From positions 26,753 through 82,087 of the forward strand of contig JAHDDE010000014.1 of assembly GCA_020629515.1 (NCBI GenBank): a stretch of 55,335 nucleotides of DNA, written 5' to 3'. The DNA is from Saprospiraceae bacterium (GTDB lineage Bacteria; Bacteroidota; Bacteroidia; Chitinophagales; Saprospiraceae). The stretch's first letter is position 1. Each line of letters begins with the position of its first letter. The position numbers and the translations under genes were made by a program. The notes under the pieces were generated by a model that saw only the letters and a program-made list of their open reading frames with translations, was not told where the DNA came from and searched no databases. Below, piece by piece: positions 8,292-17,900 of the stretch.

Positions 8292-10565
8292 TTAATTATT
8301 CTTCCGTTCTCCAATTATTTCAAAGGAAACAGATTTTTCAGTTCCCGTATCATCTATACAATACAGAGTGTGATATCCTATGTCATGCCCAATGGATTGC
8401 TTATGAAAAGTGGAAGTGCTTCCCATAAAGTGTTCATCCAAATACCAATAGACTTTGGCATCATTCCTCTTATGAATTAATTCGACAACGATATTTTGTC
8501 TTCTTCCGTTAAAATCAAGTGGCACATAAAGCTTTTCATTAGGATTAGGATAAATGAATTCCATTAGATCATTATATCCCTCAGAAATACAATCAGGATG
8601 CCACGGTGGCGCCTTCACGAGGTTAGGATTATTAATATTATAGTATTTTGCTTGTATAGGGGTCATATTAAGAAAGCTTTTACTCAAAATCTCATCTTCA
8701 TAGCAACTGTTGTTGACTCTCCACTTTCCTGCTTTATCCACCTGTATAATCTCATGAAAATGACAAACAGGTGACTCTATAGATGATTTTGCAATCCATT
8801 CTTGACTCTTATCTGTGCATTGTATAGATGGTAGCATACCCGATGATGCACAAACCTCCGTGAACAACATTTCGTCATATGGAGTCTCAAACCAAGCATC
8901 ATCTATTTCTAATATATCCACGACATCAAACAATACTGCTCCAGCTGTAGATACGCCGATTATATCCTCACGACCTTCGCCATCTGCATTTCCAACCCAT
9001 ACACCTATGGTATATTGAGGTGTAATTCCTATAGACCATGCATCTCTATGACCAAAACTGGTTCCAGTTTTCCACGCAAGGACTCTTGAAGAGCTGTATT
9101 GTTCCCATTCTCCACGCAAACTCGGTCGCTGCAATTTTCTCATTGCTTCGAGTGTATGAAATACACTACTTCTACTCCATCCTTGCCCATACGATTGAGT
9201 CATCGTGGAAGCCATATTCGAATATACTTTGGTTAATTCGTAGAGTGTCACTTCGGCTCCTCCCAATATGAGAGATAAGCCATAATACCCGCTGCCAGAT
9301 TGATCTATTGATGACAGTCCAGATTGAAACAATTTTTTCCTGAACTTCTCCACGCCAAATTCTCGTAACAAAACCACAAAGGGCACATTGAGTGAGCGGC
9401 TTAGAGCTTCTGCAGCTCCTATAAGACCTTTAAAATTACCATCATAATTAGTAGGTCTAAAACCATCAATAAATAAGGGTATGTCTTGAACATACGCTCT
9501 TGGAGTTATCAAACCTTCTTCAATCATAGAAGCATAAAGCAATGGTTTAAGGATACTCCCTGAGCTGCGCTCAGCTTGAATCATATCTACATGTTCCTCT
9601 TCGGTGGTAGCAGGGATATTTGCATTATATGCAATAATATCTCCATTACTATTATCTATGACCATTACCGCGGCATTGTGGATACTATTGGAAGACCACT
9701 TAGCATAATGACGATTCAATATTTGGTTAATTTGAACTTGAACTTCTTTGTGAATATTCGATATTATTTTGCCTTTTATCTCCTTCTTTTTGAGCCATTC
9801 TAACAAATGTGGCGCAATATGTGGTAACTCATACCATCCTGAGCCTAAAGGTTCTTCAAGGGATAACTCAAGTTCGATTTTATCAATCTTATTATCGGCA
9901 TGAAGTTTCTTCAATAAAAAATTTCTTTTTTCCAAAAGCCTATCTCTACTCTTGTCAAACCTAATCAATGAAGGTGCATTAGGTAGGACAGCTAGAGTGG
10001 CCATCTCTGCCCAACTTAGATTATATGGATCTCTGTTAAAATACTTCCAAGCAGCTGCTTCTAATCCCACCACATTACCTCCAAATGGTGCATGTGATGC
10101 ATAAAGTCTCAATAAATAGTCCTTATCGTATTGAAAATCCAGACGCAATGCCCCAACAGATTCAATTATTTTAGATCGCAGAGATCGATCGTTATGATCC
10201 GAAGACATCCTCATGAGCTGCATGGGTATGGTGCTCGCTCCTGAGACTACCCTACCTGCTTTATAGTTTTGTTGTAAAGCTCTTATACCAGAGATAATAT
10301 CTACCCCAGGATGATAAAAATATCTTGCATCTTCATAACTCGTGATGCAATCAATAAAGGAGGCTGGCAAAGAATCAATCAGTGGAAATCTCCACTGACC
10401 ATCTGTAGCAATTTGTGCTGATAAAAGATGACCTTCATGGTCCTCAACCACTGTACAATAAGGATCATTCAACAATGATAATTGTATAGGCCAAAGCAAT
10501 GGAATGAAGATTAATACGATTCCTACTAATAACCATTTATATGTAACATTGAAAGTCAAAATCAT
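8292..10565 (-). CDS. pbpC: Penicillin-binding protein 1C (bifunctional glycosyltransferase/transpeptidase)
   Basis: PBP1C polymerises and may crosslink peptidoglycan at the outer face of the inner membrane. The 757-residue protein has one N-terminal membrane helix (about 9-28), a GT51 domain with the catalytic Glu in SYEDARYFYHPGVD near residue 78, and a transpeptidase domain with the active Ser in GSILK near 336, an S-L-N triad and KTGTS near 498. The C-terminal part (about 660-750) fits the BiPBP_C domain, specific for the PBP1C branch. In many Gram-negatives pbpC adjoins an alpha-2-macroglobulin gene; here that gene is 4.4 kb away on the same strand (14963-20491). Confidence 0.95.
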   Translation of the reverse strand: MILTFNVTYKWLLVGIVLIFIPLLWPIQLSLLNDPYCTVVEDHEGHLLSAQIATDGQWRFPLIDSLPASFIDCITSYEDARYFYHPGVDIISGIRALQQNYKAGRVVSGASTIPMQLMRMSSDHNDRSLRSKIIESVGALRLDFQYDKDYLLRLYASHAPFGGNVVGLEAAAWKYFNRDPYNLSWAEMATLAVLPNAPSLIRFDKSRDRLLEKRNFLLKKLHADNKIDKIELELSLEEPLGSGWYELPHIAPHLLEWLKKKEIKGKIISNIHKEVQVQINQILNRHYAKWSSNSIHNAAVMVIDNSNGDIIAYNANIPATTEEEHVDMIQAERSSGSILKPLLYASMIEEGLITPRAYVQDIPLFIDGFRPTNYDGNFKGLIGAAEALSRSLNVPFVVLLREFGVEKFRKKLFQSGLSSIDQSGSGYYGLSLILGGAEVTLYELTKVYSNMASTMTQSYGQGWSRSSVFHTLEAMRKLQRPSLRGEWEQYSSSRVLAWKTGTSFGHRDAWSIGITPQYTIGVWVGNADGEGREDIIGVSTAGAVLFDVVDILEIDDAWFETPYDEMLFTEVCASSGMLPSIQCTDKSQEWIAKSSIESPVCHFHEIIQVDKAGKWRVNNSCYEDEILSKSFLNMTPIQAKYYNINNPNLVKAPPWHPDCISEGYNDLMEFIYPNPNEKLYVPLDFNGRRQNIVVELIHKRNDAKVYWYLDEHFMGSTSTFHKQSIGHDIGYHTLYCIDDTGTEKSVSFEIIGERKNN

Positions 10566-10866
10566 CAGTGGTATGGTTCAAAAATATCAATACCACCATT
10601 CAAAGGTTAATTTGTTCTACATTTTGATTAAACAAAGGTCCTCGAAAATGAAGTCATTAGGAAGGAAATGAAAATTTAATCGCGATACATGGGCTACTAA
10701 ATATTTCAACTTTTTCATTTTGGAGTTTGGCTTAATTCGGATAATTCGACTACAGTCTGAATTGATCAATAGTTTTTATAATCTATTTGTCTTTTTCGTA
10801 TTTTAATCTCTCTTCAAAAAGTTAATCCCATACCTTGTAACACTTTGCGGAAACCACAAAATTTTC
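10566..10866. other. Divergent intergenic region pbpC / histidine kinase
   Basis: This 301-nt gap holds a possible pbpC promoter box (10601-10608, minus) and a weak hairpin close to the pbpC start (GTGGTAT at 10568-10574 with ATACCAC at 10590-10596). No convincing promoter for the kinase, no RNA gene and no coding frame are visible in the rest. Confidence 0.5.
10601..10608 (-). promoter_or_regulatory. Possible -7 box for pbpC
   Basis: AACCTTTG on the minus strand differs from TAnnTTTG at one defined position and sits 36 nt before the ATG. The nearest TTTG upstream (10636-10633) is spaced 24 nt, longer than usual, so this is a weak call. Confidence 0.3.
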
Positions 10867-12150
10867 ATGATATTTGATCGAGACTACAATGTCAATAAAG
10901 AGTTAGAAACGTATAGGATCAAGCTGTACAAAATAGATAAATACATTGCATCCATACTACCTCTTCTGATCCTGACTTATGCAGCCTATAAAGTTAGTCC
11001 AGATCCTTTAATATTAATTATGGGAATAGGTAATGCTTTGGTTATCTTATTCAGTATTATATCAGTAACACCAGAAAATTTTAGCTTATCCAAGTTGATA
11101 CATTTTGGCGCTGCCTTTGGGGTTATTGTCATCGTAGCCTTCGTTTTCCCATTTATCAAATATGAATATTTCTTGATGCCACTTACCCTTTTGACAGTTT
11201 ATTCGACTTATCCTTTCCAACAAAAAAGATGGAATAATCTCATAGGGATACTTTGCATTATTACCTCAATATTTTTGTATTACATTGAGATCAATGTATC
11301 AACCGAATACCCAGAATATGATACATTCAATAAGATTTTTTCTTTTGTATTATTATATATCGCCACAGTCGAAATTATCATGACTGCTTTGATTGGTAAT
11401 AAATATAGAGATATTATAGAGCGTGATAGCGGGATACTTAAAACCAAGAATGACGAATTAGAAAAGTATATCGAAAGCAACCTTCAATTAGAAAATTTTG
11501 CCCATATCGCATCACATGACCTGAAGACACCATTGTCTAATGTGATTAGATTTTCTCAATTATTAAAAGCCAAAACTTATAACAAGCTCACCAAAGACGA
11601 GGCCGAACTTTTTGACTTTATCATAAGTGGGACCAAAAATATGCATACAACTATCAACTCGCTATTTCAGTTTTCTCAAGCATCCAATAAAAAATTAGAA
11701 ATTAGCAAATTTTCTATCAGAGAAATATATAATGAGCTGATAACGGATATATCCTTGGCGATAAAAGAATCTAAAGCAATAATTACGCTCAATACGAATA
11801 TAAAATACATAAGGGCCGATAGAACCTTGTTCAAGCAACTTCTACTCAATTTAATTTTGAATAGCATAAAATTCAGAACAAAAGACATCATTCCGAAGAT
11901 TGCAATAACCGTAGATTCAAAAGAAAATGAATGGCAATTTCGTATTGAAGATAATGGCATTGGTATAGGACAAGAATATTTAGAAAAAATATTCATGTTA
12001 TTCAAAAGACTACATACGCAGGAAACTTATGCAGGAACTGGCACAGGACTTGCCATTTGTAAAACTATAGTCGAGCACCACAACGGGATGATCTGGGCAG
12101 ATAACAACCCTGAAGGTGGTAGTATTTTTTATTTTACTATTAGCAAGTAA
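10867..12150 (+). CDS. Orphan membrane sensor histidine kinase
   Basis: The 427-residue protein starts with about six membrane helices (residues 28-195), a short coiled-coil linker, a HisKA domain with the phospho-accepting His in ASHDLKTPLSN near residue 217, and an HATPase domain with N-box LNLILNSIKF near 327, G1 DNGIGIG near 363 and G2 GTGTGLAICK near 390. It autophosphorylates on His and passes phosphate to a response regulator. No receiver-domain gene lies nearby, so it is an orphan in this window. The large membrane sensor has no recognisable periplasmic domain and may sense the membrane itself; that is inference. Confidence 0.9.
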   Translation: MIFDRDYNVNKELETYRIKLYKIDKYIASILPLLILTYAAYKVSPDPLILIMGIGNALVILFSIISVTPENFSLSKLIHFGAAFGVIVIVAFVFPFIKYEYFLMPLTLLTVYSTYPFQQKRWNNLIGILCIITSIFLYYIEINVSTEYPEYDTFNKIFSFVLLYIATVEIIMTALIGNKYRDIIERDSGILKTKNDELEKYIESNLQLENFAHIASHDLKTPLSNVIRFSQLLKAKTYNKLTKDEAELFDFIISGTKNMHTTINSLFQFSQASNKKLEISKFSIREIYNELITDISLAIKESKAIITLNTNIKYIRADRTLFKQLLLNLILNSIKFRTKDIIPKIAITVDSKENEWQFRIEDNGIGIGQEYLEKIFMLFKRLHTQETYAGTGTGLAICKTIVEHHNGMIWADNNPEGGSIFYFTISK

Positions 12151-12192
12151 TAGAATCTTAATTATTAAAAGTTGAGATAGACTGAATTAACT

Positions 12193-12963
12193 CTACTTAT
12201 TCTTATTTGATAGCATCTCAGCAAACATTTTAATTCTGGCCCGAACTGATGGGCTCCACCATATATCAAGATTCTCCTTAAGTGCTGCAGTAGGGTTGGC
12301 TCCCATATTATCTATCCAAGACTTACGAGTTTTATATTTTATGGATTTGAATATTCTGGTATCAGCATTTAGATACTCTTGCATCTGCTTTTCAGCTCTA
12401 CTTAAGACTTCATCCAAAGGACATAATTCATCAACAAATCCTATATCATAGGCTTCCTGCGGGCTCATCATCTTACCAGATAATAGATATCTGTGCGCTA
12501 ATCCCGCACCCAACCAAAAAGTATATCCATCTATCAAATCCTGCGATAAAGGCACATTGACCAAAATTTCGTTTAACCCTATTTTATATTTTGGATCATC
12601 TGGCATAACTCTATAATCACATGTTATCGCGATGACACACCCGCCAGCTGGTGCATGTCCAGTAATGGCCCCAATAAGGGGTTTAGAAAATCTGGCCAAC
12701 TCAATATACATTTGGCCAAAAGAGGTAAAAAAAGGGCCAATTTCTGATTCATTATAGTTATACAATTTAATAACATCTAATCCTGCACTATAATAATGAG
12801 GCTGCCCTGAAATAATCACCCCTTTCACGTCATCATTGTTTTCCATTTCCTTAATGGTCACTCTTAATTCGTCAACGAGTTTTTGCTCCATAGCATTTAC
12901 TTTGCCTCGATTGAGCTGGACTATCGCATAGTCTCTTTTATATGTGACGATTATATTATCCAT
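12193..12963 (-). CDS. Enoyl-CoA hydratase/isomerase family protein (ECI1-like)
   Basis: Crotonase-fold enzyme. From the ATG at 12963 the protein begins MDNIIVTYKRDYAIVQL, as expected for the family; an upstream in-frame GTG at 12993 would add ten unrelated residues, so I prefer the ATG. HAPAGGCVIAITCDYRVM and KIGLNEILVNVPL closely resemble the mitochondrial-type delta3,delta2-enoyl-CoA isomerase, whose catalytic Glu lies in the GLNE motif (about residue 138). It would move double bonds during unsaturated fatty acid oxidation. It stands alone on the minus strand between the kinase and the aldolase. Confidence 0.85.
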   Translation of the reverse strand: MDNIIVTYKRDYAIVQLNRGKVNAMEQKLVDELRVTIKEMENNDDVKGVIISGQPHYYSAGLDVIKLYNYNESEIGPFFTSFGQMYIELARFSKPLIGAITGHAPAGGCVIAITCDYRVMPDDPKYKIGLNEILVNVPLSQDLIDGYTFWLGAGLAHRYLLSGKMMSPQEAYDIGFVDELCPLDEVLSRAEKQMQEYLNADTRIFKSIKYKTRKSWIDNMGANPTAALKENLDIWWSPSVRARIKMFAEMLSNKNK

Positions 12964-13122
12964 GTTGCTAATTGTTGAGCTCCAAGTTAGCACTCAATTC
13001 TAAGCAATAGCGAGAGTACAAAAGGAAAAATTTGACAGATACTGATAAATTGTTTAATACTTCATTGCACAATTGAGCCTAATATTGATAAGTTAGAGAG
13101 GTATTTAACAAACTATAGTCTT

Positions 13123-13905
13123 ATGCGAACTCAAAATCCAGAACAATATAAAGCCCTAATGCCGGTCATAGAAGGTGTAGAAGCTCAAAGAGCTCATCGT
13201 AAGAAAATGTTAGCTGCTGGATTTAGAATCTTTGGTAGATTTGGATTTTCTGAAGGAGTAGCGGGTCATATCACAGTTAGAGATCCAGAATTTCCTGATA
13301 CATTTTGGGTCAACCCTTTTGGGGTATCATTTAATCGGATTAAGGTATCGGACCTGATCAGAGTAGATGAAGATGGTAATATAGTTGAGGGAAAACATAC
13401 TAATCTCAACAGAGCGGCATTCGCCATACACTCTCGTTTACACCATGCTCGTCCTGATGTCATCGCAGCAGCACACTCCCACTCTATATATGGTAAATCA
13501 TGGTCGGCTATGGGCAAGACCTTAGACCCCTTAACCCAAGACTCTTGTGCTTTCTATGATGATCATGCCGTATTTGATGATTATACTGGAGTGGTTTTAG
13601 ACACTTCGGAAGGAGACAGAATAGCTGAAGCATTAGGAGATAGAAAAGCGGCCATACTCAAGAATCACGGTTTACTTACAGTAGGACACACAGTGGAAGA
13701 AACTGTGTGGTGGTTTGTATCCATGGAGCGCTGTTGTCAAGCACAGATTTTGGTAGAATCGATGAGAGATAAACCTCAATTAATTCGTCCAGAAGTGGCA
13801 TTATCCACTCGTAACCATGAAGTTGGGTTCCCTATAGCCGGCTGGTTCAGCTTTCAACCGCTCTTGCAGGATATATTAGTAAACTGTCCAGATTTAGTGG
13901 ATTAA
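13123..13905 (+). CDS. Class II aldolase/adducin family protein
   Basis: The 260-residue protein has the class II aldolase fold: GFSEGVAGHITVRDPEFPD, FWVNPFGVSFNRIKVSDLI, a metal-binding AAAHSHSIYGKSW (His pair near residues 117-119), and ILKNHGLLTVGHTVEE with the third His near 186. In bacteria this family includes fuculose-phosphate aldolase relatives, while adducin-like members have unknown substrates; here the substrate is not determinable. It is convergent with the PhoD-like gene, only 4 nt between the two stop codons, and a perfect 22-bp palindrome spans both stops. Confidence 0.85.
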   Translation: MRTQNPEQYKALMPVIEGVEAQRAHRKKMLAAGFRIFGRFGFSEGVAGHITVRDPEFPDTFWVNPFGVSFNRIKVSDLIRVDEDGNIVEGKHTNLNRAAFAIHSRLHHARPDVIAAAHSHSIYGKSWSAMGKTLDPLTQDSCAFYDDHAVFDDYTGVVLDTSEGDRIAEALGDRKAAILKNHGLLTVGHTVEETVWWFVSMERCCQAQILVESMRDKPQLIRPEVALSTRNHEVGFPIAGWFSFQPLLQDILVNCPDLVD

Positions 13906-13914
13906 TCCACTAAA
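13893..13914. repeat. Perfect palindrome spanning two convergent stop codons
   Basis: TTTAGTGGATT (13893-13903) is followed directly by its reverse complement (13904-13914). It can fold as an 8-bp stem with a six-nt loop in either transcript. No T-run follows on either strand, so it is not a standard intrinsic terminator, but it is placed to separate the converging aldolase and PhoD-like transcripts. Confidence 0.6.
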
Positions 13915-14950
13915 ACTCAATATCACTCAATTTCAAGCTGTACTCTATTCGCTGATTGTCATTTAAATCCCAGGTCTCCATTATAATGGATGGATCGTCT
14001 TCATGAGTAATCGTGATAAGCCCAAAGTGATTATCCATGATTGGTCCTTCTATCCTGTTTTTATTAGGGGTGGCGAAACTCCAAGTCGATGATAATCCAC
14101 TTGATGTAAAATCATAAAGAGGATAATAATCGGTGGTCAATTTTGAAATTTCCGAGTAATGCACATCACCACTAATAAACAATACTCCCGAAGCCTGAGT
14201 AGACTGGATAAGTTGAATCATGCGATCTTGTTCGTGAGGGAAATTAGCCCAAGCTTCATAACCATTGTATTCTATACCAAACTGAGTACCAGTACCAATA
14301 ATTCTTAAGTCCGCTTTTTCTTTTAACTTTTCTTCTAACCATATCCATTGCTCTTCACCTAAAAGCGTTTTAGTGGTATCCGTGGTGGGGCTATAGTCTT
14401 GGCGATAAAAATTATATCTCCAATTGTCCTTCATTTCTCCACGTCCTTTTTCAAGCGGATCTCTAAAAGTTCTCCCATCCAATAATATTACTTGCAATAT
14501 TTTCTCACCTATACTGTAGTTATAACTATGATAGATGCCTGGATGCCCTCTTCTCGAAGAATTAAGAGGTTCTTCAAAAAAATCAAGGAATATATCTTTA
14601 GATTCTTCTTTATACTCATATTCTTTACCTACATCATTCCAACCGTAGTCATGGTCGTCCCAAGTGGCTATAATTGGAACATTGTTCTTCAAATTAATAT
14701 AGCTCGGCTTATTGCCTAATTTTTGATATTTAGCTCTGAGCGTGTCCATTTCCTTCGTATCACCATAAATGTTATCTCCAAGAAATATAAACAAGTCTGG
14801 ATCATGACTTACGATGTTATCAAATATGGGTAATGGGTGCTCCTCCCATCCACACGAACCGAAGGCGATTTTTGTAGTTTCAATAGCATTTTTTGCATCA
14901 TAAGAATGACATGCAAACAATAGAATTATAAAACCAAGAAGGATTCTCAT
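13910..14950 (-). CDS. PhoD-like alkaline phosphatase/phosphodiesterase lipoprotein
   Basis: The 346-residue protein has a lipoprotein signal (LLFAC near residue 14) and PhoD-type metallophosphatase motifs: IAFGSCGWEE, LFIFLGDNIYGD, IATWDDHDYGWND and FISGDVHYSEIS. PhoD-type enzymes use Fe and Ca and hydrolyse phosphate mono- or diesters outside the cytoplasm. It is shorter than classical PhoD and matches the small Bacteroidota form. It is 12 nt downstream of the alpha-2-macroglobulin gene on the same strand, probably the same transcript. Confidence 0.9.
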   Translation of the reverse strand: MRILLGFIILLFACHSYDAKNAIETTKIAFGSCGWEEHPLPIFDNIVSHDPDLFIFLGDNIYGDTKEMDTLRAKYQKLGNKPSYINLKNNVPIIATWDDHDYGWNDVGKEYEYKEESKDIFLDFFEEPLNSSRRGHPGIYHSYNYSIGEKILQVILLDGRTFRDPLEKGRGEMKDNWRYNFYRQDYSPTTDTTKTLLGEEQWIWLEEKLKEKADLRIIGTGTQFGIEYNGYEAWANFPHEQDRMIQLIQSTQASGVLFISGDVHYSEISKLTTDYYPLYDFTSSGLSSTWSFATPNKNRIEGPIMDNHFGLITITHEDDPSIIMETWDLNDNQRIEYSLKLSDIEF

Positions 14951-14962
14951 AACATTCTACAT

Positions 14963-17900
14963 TTAAGGAGCTACCACCTCCACTTGCTGCGCAACAGTGC
15001 GAGATTGTATCTCATTATCATACATAGCCTCACAGCTGACCGCAGGTAAGAAATATGTACCATCATAAGCAGCAGTGAGTAGTATTTTAAAGTCTTTACG
15101 ATCCTTGAGCGTGAAAAAAGTATGCACCCTATCATCCCTTACATCTCTATAATCATAGCTATCTTCTTTAATCGCAGAAGACACATTGCTAAGTCCGCCA
15201 CTCTGTATCTCCCAACCCGAAGGAAAGATCTGGGTCAATGCAAGGTTTTCTATAGTTTCTCCTCGGCTCTTCTGATTACGAATGGTGACATGCGCTATAA
15301 AGTCTGTACCACGGCTTAAACTTTTAGGATCCAAGTATTTTCCATTTAAGTCTTCATAACTGACAGACAAGGAGATATTCTTGTTATATGCTTTTCCTTC
15401 TAATACTTTTTGTGGAGCTTCTTGACCACTGATGCTCGCCTTTATGAATAAAGTACTACCACCTTTATTAACGACAGAACACGAGAGATCAAGCTCTTTA
15501 TCTGGATCAAAAGAATAGGTAAACATAGATTTGCTGGTAGATATGCTTTGCAACTCAGAGGATGCTATATCAAATGTAAATTCCATTCCTTTATCCTGCT
15601 CTTGTCCCGTATAATCAGCTACTGCTATCAGTGCCTGAGCAACCGTCTGTGTACTATGCCACTTATTACTATTTAATTCTTCGGCTATCCTCTTTATTAT
15701 CTGTAGCCCCTCATTGGATCTATCAAGATGCTTCATACAACCCGCTATTAGGGCCATATCTCTCAGATTTGAACCATAGGTGAAACTTAATTCTTTATAT
15801 GGTTCTACAGTAGACTTGGTGTTTCTGATTAGTTCAATGGCGATCTCTTTCTTTCCTGCATATGCATAAGCCGTGGCCAACATATACTGGGCAGTATTAG
15901 GAAGATTAATCTCTTGTCTCAACACATTCATAGCGGATAACTGTGGTGAACCATACATGGACAATGTCATTAATCTATATGCCTGATTGCGCATCTGTGA
16001 TTGTTGATGCCATAAATTTCGAGATTTAGTAATCCTAAATCGCTTAGCTCTATCACTCTGGTAGCGCTCCCATCCACTCATCAATTGTGATGAAATATGG
16101 TATCCTTTCTCTTTAGCCTTAAGCAGAAAGTGTCCAGCATAACTACTACCCCATTCATCTGATCTACTACTACCCGGCCAATAAGAAAATCCGCCATTAC
16201 TCAACTGCATCTTAGCGATCCGCCGTATACCACCATTTACGTTTTTCTTGATAGCTTGCCTTTCTTCAACTGACAAATCCCGAATGTCCTCTATCACTAA
16301 TTGTGGAAAAGCCTTAGATGTGGTCTGCTCTATACATCCATAAGGATAAGACATCAAATATGACATTCTATTCTCAAGATTTATACTCGGCATAGCACTG
16401 AATTCTACGGTGGCAGATTGAGTACCAAGCATTCCAATTTTCGCGAATTCTGTGGTCCAAGATTCTCCTGGCGCTACAGCTTGATTATACACTTGAGTCT
16501 CTACTGGGTTAGGATTACGAATGTCCATTTCGATCTGCTGACTAACACGATGAGCCCCACCAGATCCTTGAAAATCAAAATTCGCTATTCCTAATTCTTC
16601 ATTTACGATAGCATCGAAATAGACCATTTTTTCACCTCGTCCATTAAAGCTTAGAGATTTACTTTTGTCTCCGATTATAGAAATATTAGCAGAGGTCTTC
16701 ACACTGACATCCACCTTATTAACACTTTCTTCCATAACAAACACGGTTACAGGCACTTTAATTTTCTCTCCTGGACTTACTACTCTCGGTAGCGTCGGCA
16801 ATATCATCACTGGTTTAATGACTGGTGCTGTGACATCTGCATGTCCATAGGCATCATCTTGCTTAGCAACTACCATGGCCCTCACAGACCCGATATAATT
16901 AGGCATCATAAATTGGTGCTTTTTCTTCTCTCCTCTATTAAGTTGAAATGGGCCAGCTGTCATCACTACTGGCTTAAATCTCATGGCCTTTTTTGCTCCG
17001 GAGCCTTCTTCATTCTCCCCATCACCTCCTACTGATATCATACGATCCACGGCTCCGCTATATCCTGTCAATACGTAATTATATAGATCCCATGTGGTGA
17101 TCCCATGAGCCTGTTTAGCATAAAAGAATTCATGAGGATCTGGAGTTGAAAAATTAGTTAAATCAAGTAATCCTTCGTCGACTATTGCAATAGTATATGA
17201 CATCTCTGCATTATCTGCTTCTGATATTTCTACGGTAAAATCTTCTTCAGGCGCCAACTTGTCTTTCATCGAAATCAAAGGCTTTAGTTCGGTAGCTGGG
17301 TTATTTACTTCAATCGGAATCACTCCGTACATTCTGATAGGGAGATCATTATTCTTCTTGTCATAGGATTGTATCATTATGGCGTGTACATATACATTAG
17401 GTGCCATTTCTTCATGGGCGGTGAATCGATATTTAGTTTCTTTTGCGGCACCTTCAATCCATTCTTGATGGAGCACTTTGCTTCCTGACTCTATAGATAA
17501 TAATATTTTACTACCAGCCTCAGACGGAATCGTAATTTGCACCTCATCTCCAAGATCATAAGCAGCTTTATCACTACTAAAATTAAGTCTGGCCAAGCTA
17601 TTGCGCTCTTCTTCTTGAATTGAGGCACCCCAGCCTCTCGCATAGAAGAAATCGCCTGTGCAATGTCCTGACTCCAGATCACAGACACGGATCATCTTAC
17701 GTCCATATTCTACATCTTGGAAGTCATAGGTAAAATCAAATCGCCCGTTAGCATCAGTGGTAACTGTCTCACTGAAAAATGCACTTTTATGTTCTGCAGA
17801 ATTTAGACGATAGATATTGTATCGATCTCCTTGATAGTACCACCATCTCCAGTTGATATCGTATAACCCGATGGACAACTTTCGCTTACCGACTTTATTT

